This document shows, in pieces, positions 51,473 to 53,969 of a DNA stretch of 53,969 nucleotides; the first letter of the stretch is position 1; every line of letters starts with the position of its first letter. Under the pieces are notes generated by a model, which searched no databases, was not told the origin of the DNA, and worked only from the letters and a program-made list of their open reading frames with translations. This DNA is from CAYRUP01 sp964578975 (GTDB lineage Bacteria; Pseudomonadota; Gammaproteobacteria; DSM-16500). The position numbers and the translations under genes were made by a program. The stretch covers positions 1 to 53,969 of the forward strand of contig CAZOFA010000003.1 in the NCBI GenBank assembly GCA_964578975.1. Direction: 5' to 3'.

Positions 51473-51476
51473 ATGA
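51426..51476 (+). pseudogene. Remnant of an antitoxin gene C-terminus
   Basis: The frame open from 51369 ends KKIDSLKFLLEERGER-stop. The upstream part of that frame (YPHPPAFTPVKN) comes from the palindromic element. The TGA overlaps the PIN-domain ATG (ATGA), the usual coupling of type II antitoxin and toxin. No start codon or DNA-binding domain remains. Confidence 0.45.
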
Positions 51477-51700
51477 AAGCCTATATTGACTCCTCCGCAA
51501 TTCTTCGTATTATCTTTGGTGAAAGTCATGCTATTAAATTTCCTAAAAACATCACTGAATTTCTGGCAAGCGAAATTTTAAAAATAGAATGTTTTAGAAC
51601 GATTGATCGCATGCGACATACATTGAATATTTCAGAAGATGATGATGAGCAACTTTCAAAAGCAGCTCGGGCATTAGATTTTGAAGTGTTAGGTATTTAG
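51473..51700 (+). pseudogene. Truncated PIN-domain (VapC-like) toxin
   Basis: The 75-residue frame starts MKAYIDSSAILRIIFGE, the PIN-domain beginning with the first catalytic Asp (D6), and continues SEILKIECFRTIDRMR, with the conserved Glu. PIN toxins are ribonucleases of about 130-140 residues with further Asp residues in the second half; here a stop comes after LDFEVLGI, so the last acidic residues are missing. GAGGAG precedes the ATG, inside the antitoxin remnant. The toxin is probably inactive. An assembly or base error at 51700 is a possible alternative. Confidence 0.7.
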
Positions 51701-51791
51701 AGGATAGTATGAATTGACTCTGCGTCGGAAGCGAAGGTATATTTAGCGCGTCAACGAATTTTATCAGACTATAATAATCAAAGGAGATCGC

Positions 51792-52175
51792 ATGAAAAAA
51801 ATAACACAATTATTTTCCGCAGTTGCCTTGACGGTAATTTCTTTTTCAGCTGTAGCAGAAGAAACAGTTCACTTTATCCCGCTGGTCGCTGGCAGACAAT
51901 ATTTTGAATGCACTGCATCTGATGTCACTGCGCAGGTAAAAATGGATACGTCTTCGGTCGATGCAGAAGGATTTTGTCCTGGTCACGGGCATATGACAAT
52001 CGATGCCAACACAGTGAATAAAAGTTATTTTGTCGTGGACAATGCAGGCGCCCATCCGGAAATGAACGTGAATATTAACGTAGGCACAATTACTTGCAAA
52101 AATTTAACGGGCCCCGACAGTGGTCGTCAGGAATATGGCAAAGGCCAAGGTTTCTGTGCGTTGCCGCCTGGCTAA
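51792..52175 (+). CDS. Hypothetical small exported protein
   Basis: The 127-residue product has a signal peptide (MKKITQLFSAVALTVISFSAVAEE) and a mature domain of about 105 residues with four cysteines (FECTAS, GFCPGHGH, ITCKNL, GFCALPPG), probably two disulfides. The domain looks beta-rich (SYFVVDNAG, MNVNINVGTITC). I do not recognise a family. An AAGGAGA eight bases before the ATG is a strong start. It is flanked by the broken toxin and a repeat region. Confidence 0.75.
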   Translation: MKKITQLFSAVALTVISFSAVAEETVHFIPLVAGRQYFECTASDVTAQVKMDTSSVDAEGFCPGHGHMTIDANTVNKSYFVVDNAGAHPEMNVNINVGTITCKNLTGPDSGRQEYGKGQGFCALPPG

Positions 52176-52211
52176 GTTCCGTCATTGCGAGCCCCTGCTT
52201 GATTTTTGTAG

Positions 52212-52286
52212 CGTGTCATTCCCGCGCAGGCGGGAATCTATTTATATTTTATCGCGATGGATTCCCGCCTGCGCGGGAATGACACG
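52212..52286. repeat. Perfect 27-bp inverted repeat, CATTCCCGC family
   Basis: Arms 52212-52238 and 52260-52286 are perfect 27-base inverted copies (CGTGTCATTCCCGCGCAGGC...), 21 bases apart. Each arm itself contains an ATTCCCGC...GCGGGAAT palindrome, so the element is a double hairpin. A CCCCGG / CCGGGG hairpin follows at 52317-52339. Confidence 0.95.
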
Positions 52287-52354
52287 ATCAACAAAAATCC
52301 TGCTTCGCGGAGTTTACCCCGGTACGCTTAAAGCCGGGGCTTGCAATGCCGAGT

Positions 52355-53503
52355 TTAATCAAAATTAATCAAGGCATTTTCCAGCACTAATTGATCTGAA
52401 AATTCTTTGAAGGGTGCTTTGGATACTTTGATTTTTAAGCTCCCCGTTTCATCCTCCAATAGCTCTGACGCATGGGCCGAAAAATGTTTAAATCCGTACG
52501 GCACACCATTCGATTTAAGAAACGAGCCAGTATCTATGATTTGAAAATGCAAATGAGGCTCAGAGGAATTACCTGAGTTACCCAGTTTGGCAATGACTTG
52601 ATGTGCTTTGACATGATCACCCTCTTTTACTTTTAATGACCCAGGAATGAGGTGAGCGTAGCCTGCATAATGTCCATTCCCCAAATCAAGCACAATATAA
52701 TTTCCCGGCAATGTTTTTTCCGCGATGGGTGTTGCATATTGATTGGAATTGGGAATATTTTCTGGAATTCCATTTTGTGTTTTCACTACCGTCCCATCGG
52801 CAACCGCTAACACATCTTGGTTGTAGCAATGATAACTTTTATTGTTATGCACATCGCCCGTATAAGATTTTCCATCTGCTCCCATTTGCACAAAATCAAT
52901 TGCATAACGTTGTGCGTAATAAGGTTTACCATCGATAATCATACTGGTTCTGCGATGATTCGATGTGTTCGATGGCGCATTACCCGCTAACCAATTTTTT
53001 CCCTGTAATGGCGCATCGATAATGACAGGTGTCGTTTGGTTGACGTTCAATGAAGCAGGACCCATGGCAAAAGAATATTTTTTATCGCGAAAGCTTGAGT
53101 TGATTGTGATGTGATGGGTTAAATTTTGGGGAATCTCGGATGCATTGTTAAATGGTAGCCAAATAAAAATCGTTTTTGTTTCACCCGGTGCAAAATTCAA
53201 AACATCTGTTTCATCTGTGCGGGCTTGAATTGATTTTTTTAGTTGATCAAGCGCGATTGCATGTTTTTTATGATCTTGTTCGATTTGAAACGATGTAATC
53301 GTGGCGGGTGCTTTCATGAAATTCGTCAAAAAAATTTCGTACACCAAAAAATATTTGTTATCGGCTTTAAGCGGTGAAGGTGCTTCATAAGTGGTAAATA
53401 ATAATTGCGCCGGAAGTGGGGCCGTCGTCGCATCACTGTCAGAAAAAATCGACATGCCGACAAAAAGAAATAGAACTTGGAAAAAATTATTCTTGAATTG
53501 CAT
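52355..53503 (-). CDS. Exported M23 (LytM-type) peptidase-like protein
   Basis: The 382-residue product has a signal peptide (QFKNNFFQVLFLFVGMSIFS). A beta-rich N-terminal domain (about 30-170) is followed by a LytM/M23 domain (about 195-345): QRYAIDFVQM, then VLAVADGTVV, YIVLDLGNGHYAGYAHL, VKEGDHVKAHQVIAKLGNSGNSSEPHLHFQI. The HLH pair and the YAHL His are present. The first zinc ligand of active M23 enzymes (H-x-x-x-D) is Arg here (RYAID), so zinc binding and activity are uncertain. ATG 53503 lies inside the end of the upstream Dabb gene (17-base overlap). A longer frame to 53569 exists, but the signal peptide favours 53503. Confidence 0.85.
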   Translation of the reverse strand: MQFKNNFFQVLFLFVGMSIFSDSDATTAPLPAQLLFTTYEAPSPLKADNKYFLVYEIFLTNFMKAPATITSFQIEQDHKKHAIALDQLKKSIQARTDETDVLNFAPGETKTIFIWLPFNNASEIPQNLTHHITINSSFRDKKYSFAMGPASLNVNQTTPVIIDAPLQGKNWLAGNAPSNTSNHRRTSMIIDGKPYYAQRYAIDFVQMGADGKSYTGDVHNNKSYHCYNQDVLAVADGTVVKTQNGIPENIPNSNQYATPIAEKTLPGNYIVLDLGNGHYAGYAHLIPGSLKVKEGDHVKAHQVIAKLGNSGNSSEPHLHFQIIDTGSFLKSNGVPYGFKHFSAHASELLEDETGSLKIKVSKAPFKEFSDQLVLENALINFD

Positions 53504-53798
53504 AGTCAAATACCAATACTTGTTTACGATGTTGAGTGACTTCTTTTTCATATTTGCGATGCTCCGCATGATTTAAATAATAGGTCAGAGAATCAAAATC
53601 GGCAAAGGTCAAAATGAAACAATGGGTGAAACCCAAGGATGAACCTTCCACCACATTTGCGGTGCCCCATTCTAAACGCAAGATTTCGGGTATTATTTTT
53701 TTTAGACTCGCAAAACCCTCAATTAATTGTTCAGTTTTTTTGGGGGGGAGCTTGGAAAAATCGAACAAGACAATATGTCGTACACTGGCGCCATGCAT
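53487..53798 (-). CDS. Dabb-family (stress-responsive A/B barrel) protein
   Basis: The 103-residue product has VRHIVLFDFSK at the start, the Dabb (dimeric alpha/beta barrel) signature, then LRLEWGTANVVEGSSLGFTHCFILTFADFDSLTYYLNHAEHRKYEKEV, as in the family. Members are small dimers with diverse or unknown roles. The start 53798 has GGAGA eight bases upstream; an ATG at 53813 overlaps that site. It probably shares a transcript with the M23-like gene, whose start it overlaps. Confidence 0.88.
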   Translation of the reverse strand: MHGASVRHIVLFDFSKLPPKKTEQLIEGFASLKKIIPEILRLEWGTANVVEGSSLGFTHCFILTFADFDSLTYYLNHAEHRKYEKEVTQHRKQVLVFDYAIQE

Positions 53799-53897
53799 AG
53801 CAATTTTCTCCATTGCGATATTTTTGTTGAACCCATATTATATCCAAATCGAATCTTGAAGTGTAACATAAGTGTCATCCTAGCTTTCTCTACGTCG

Positions 53898-53969
53898 TCC
53901 CGCGGCTTGGCCGGGGGATCCAGTGCCAGAACCGAGCCTCTGACTGGATCCCGGGTAAAAGCCGCGGGA
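53898..53969. repeat. Nested palindromic element at the contig end
   Basis: Outer arms TCCCGCGGCTT (53898-53908) and AAGCCGCGGGA (53959-53969), and inner arms GGATCCAGT (53916-53924) and ACTGGATCC (53943-53951), pair perfectly. A CTACGTCGTCCCGCGGCTTG run is shared with 33877. The window ends exactly at the outer arm. Confidence 0.92.

Noticed and set aside
51715..51800. Reading frame DSASEAKVYLARQRILSDYNNQ after the broken toxin
   Set aside because: It looks coding-like, but it follows a stop, has no start, and runs into the next gene's ribosome binding site. It may be a relic; too short to call.
2124..53969. Possible CRISPR array from the many short repeats
   Set aside because: The repeats are dispersed palindromes far apart, not regularly spaced direct repeats with spacers.
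1..53969. tRNA, rRNA or known riboswitch
   Set aside because: I saw no cloverleaf-like segment with a GTTCGA-type T-loop and no conserved rRNA stretch in the gaps. A tRNAscan or Infernal run would settle it.

Overview
The window looks like one whole draft contig from a gammaproteobacterium with an intracellular or amoeba-associated lifestyle, most likely Legionellales/Coxiella-like. The core genes are gammaproteobacterial in type and order: ampDE, aceEF-lpd, prfB-lysS with the RF2 frameshift, aspS-yebC-ruvC, ruvAB-ybgC-tolQRA and ibaG-murA. The accessory genes are typical of that group: an LbtU-like porin, an ankyrin-repeat protein, a protein with an F-box-like segment and a membrane protein with two U-box-like domains. 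The taxonomic placement is inference from gene content. No rRNA, tRNA or CRISPR array was seen. The DNA is moderately AT-rich, and several genes start with TTG or GTG.

Layout. 1-40 is Illumina adapter. Then come a truncated putA (-), rnt, an LbtU-like porin (-), a 2-Cys peroxiredoxin (-), and an arnB-like/arnA-C-terminal-like pair for UDP-L-Ara4N synthesis. 6.9-10.8 kb holds an unknown helical protein, murA and ibaG (-), then ampD and ampE, so it is a peptidoglycan synthesis and recycling block. 10.8-18.3 kb holds the pyruvate dehydrogenase operon, rimI and prfC; prfC carries an assembly artefact made of adapter, ten Ns and a local duplication. 18.4-28.6 kb is accessory: a membrane protein, a LysR regulator, a secreted protein with 14 CX4C repeats, a small exported protein, three glycosyltransferase-type genes and the F-box-like protein. 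28.8-36.9 kb holds prfB-lysS, the ankyrin protein, two pseudopilins, a GT4 glycosyltransferase, wrbA and an SDR. 36.9-48.1 kb is a housekeeping run (fmdB-type, DUF502, aspS, yebC, ruvC, ruvA, ruvB, ybgC, tolQRA). It is interrupted between ruvC and ruvA by about 3 kb carrying a cNMP-cNMP-PqqD-M50 fusion, a 62-residue protein and a YqhA-like protein. 48.1-54 kb is accessory again: a GGDEF/EAL protein with a degenerate EAL domain, the U-box protein, small exported proteins, a broken toxin-antitoxin pair, an M23-like protein and a Dabb protein.

How the genes work together. Envelope themes dominate: peptidoglycan turnover, Tol-system inner-membrane parts, a possible cationic sugar modification, membrane glycosyltransferases and type IV pilin-like proteins. 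Three eukaryote-like proteins are candidate secreted effectors. Short GC-rich palindromic elements of several families fill many intergenic gaps, and one forms the 3' end of a coding sequence. The right end of the contig stops inside such a palindrome.
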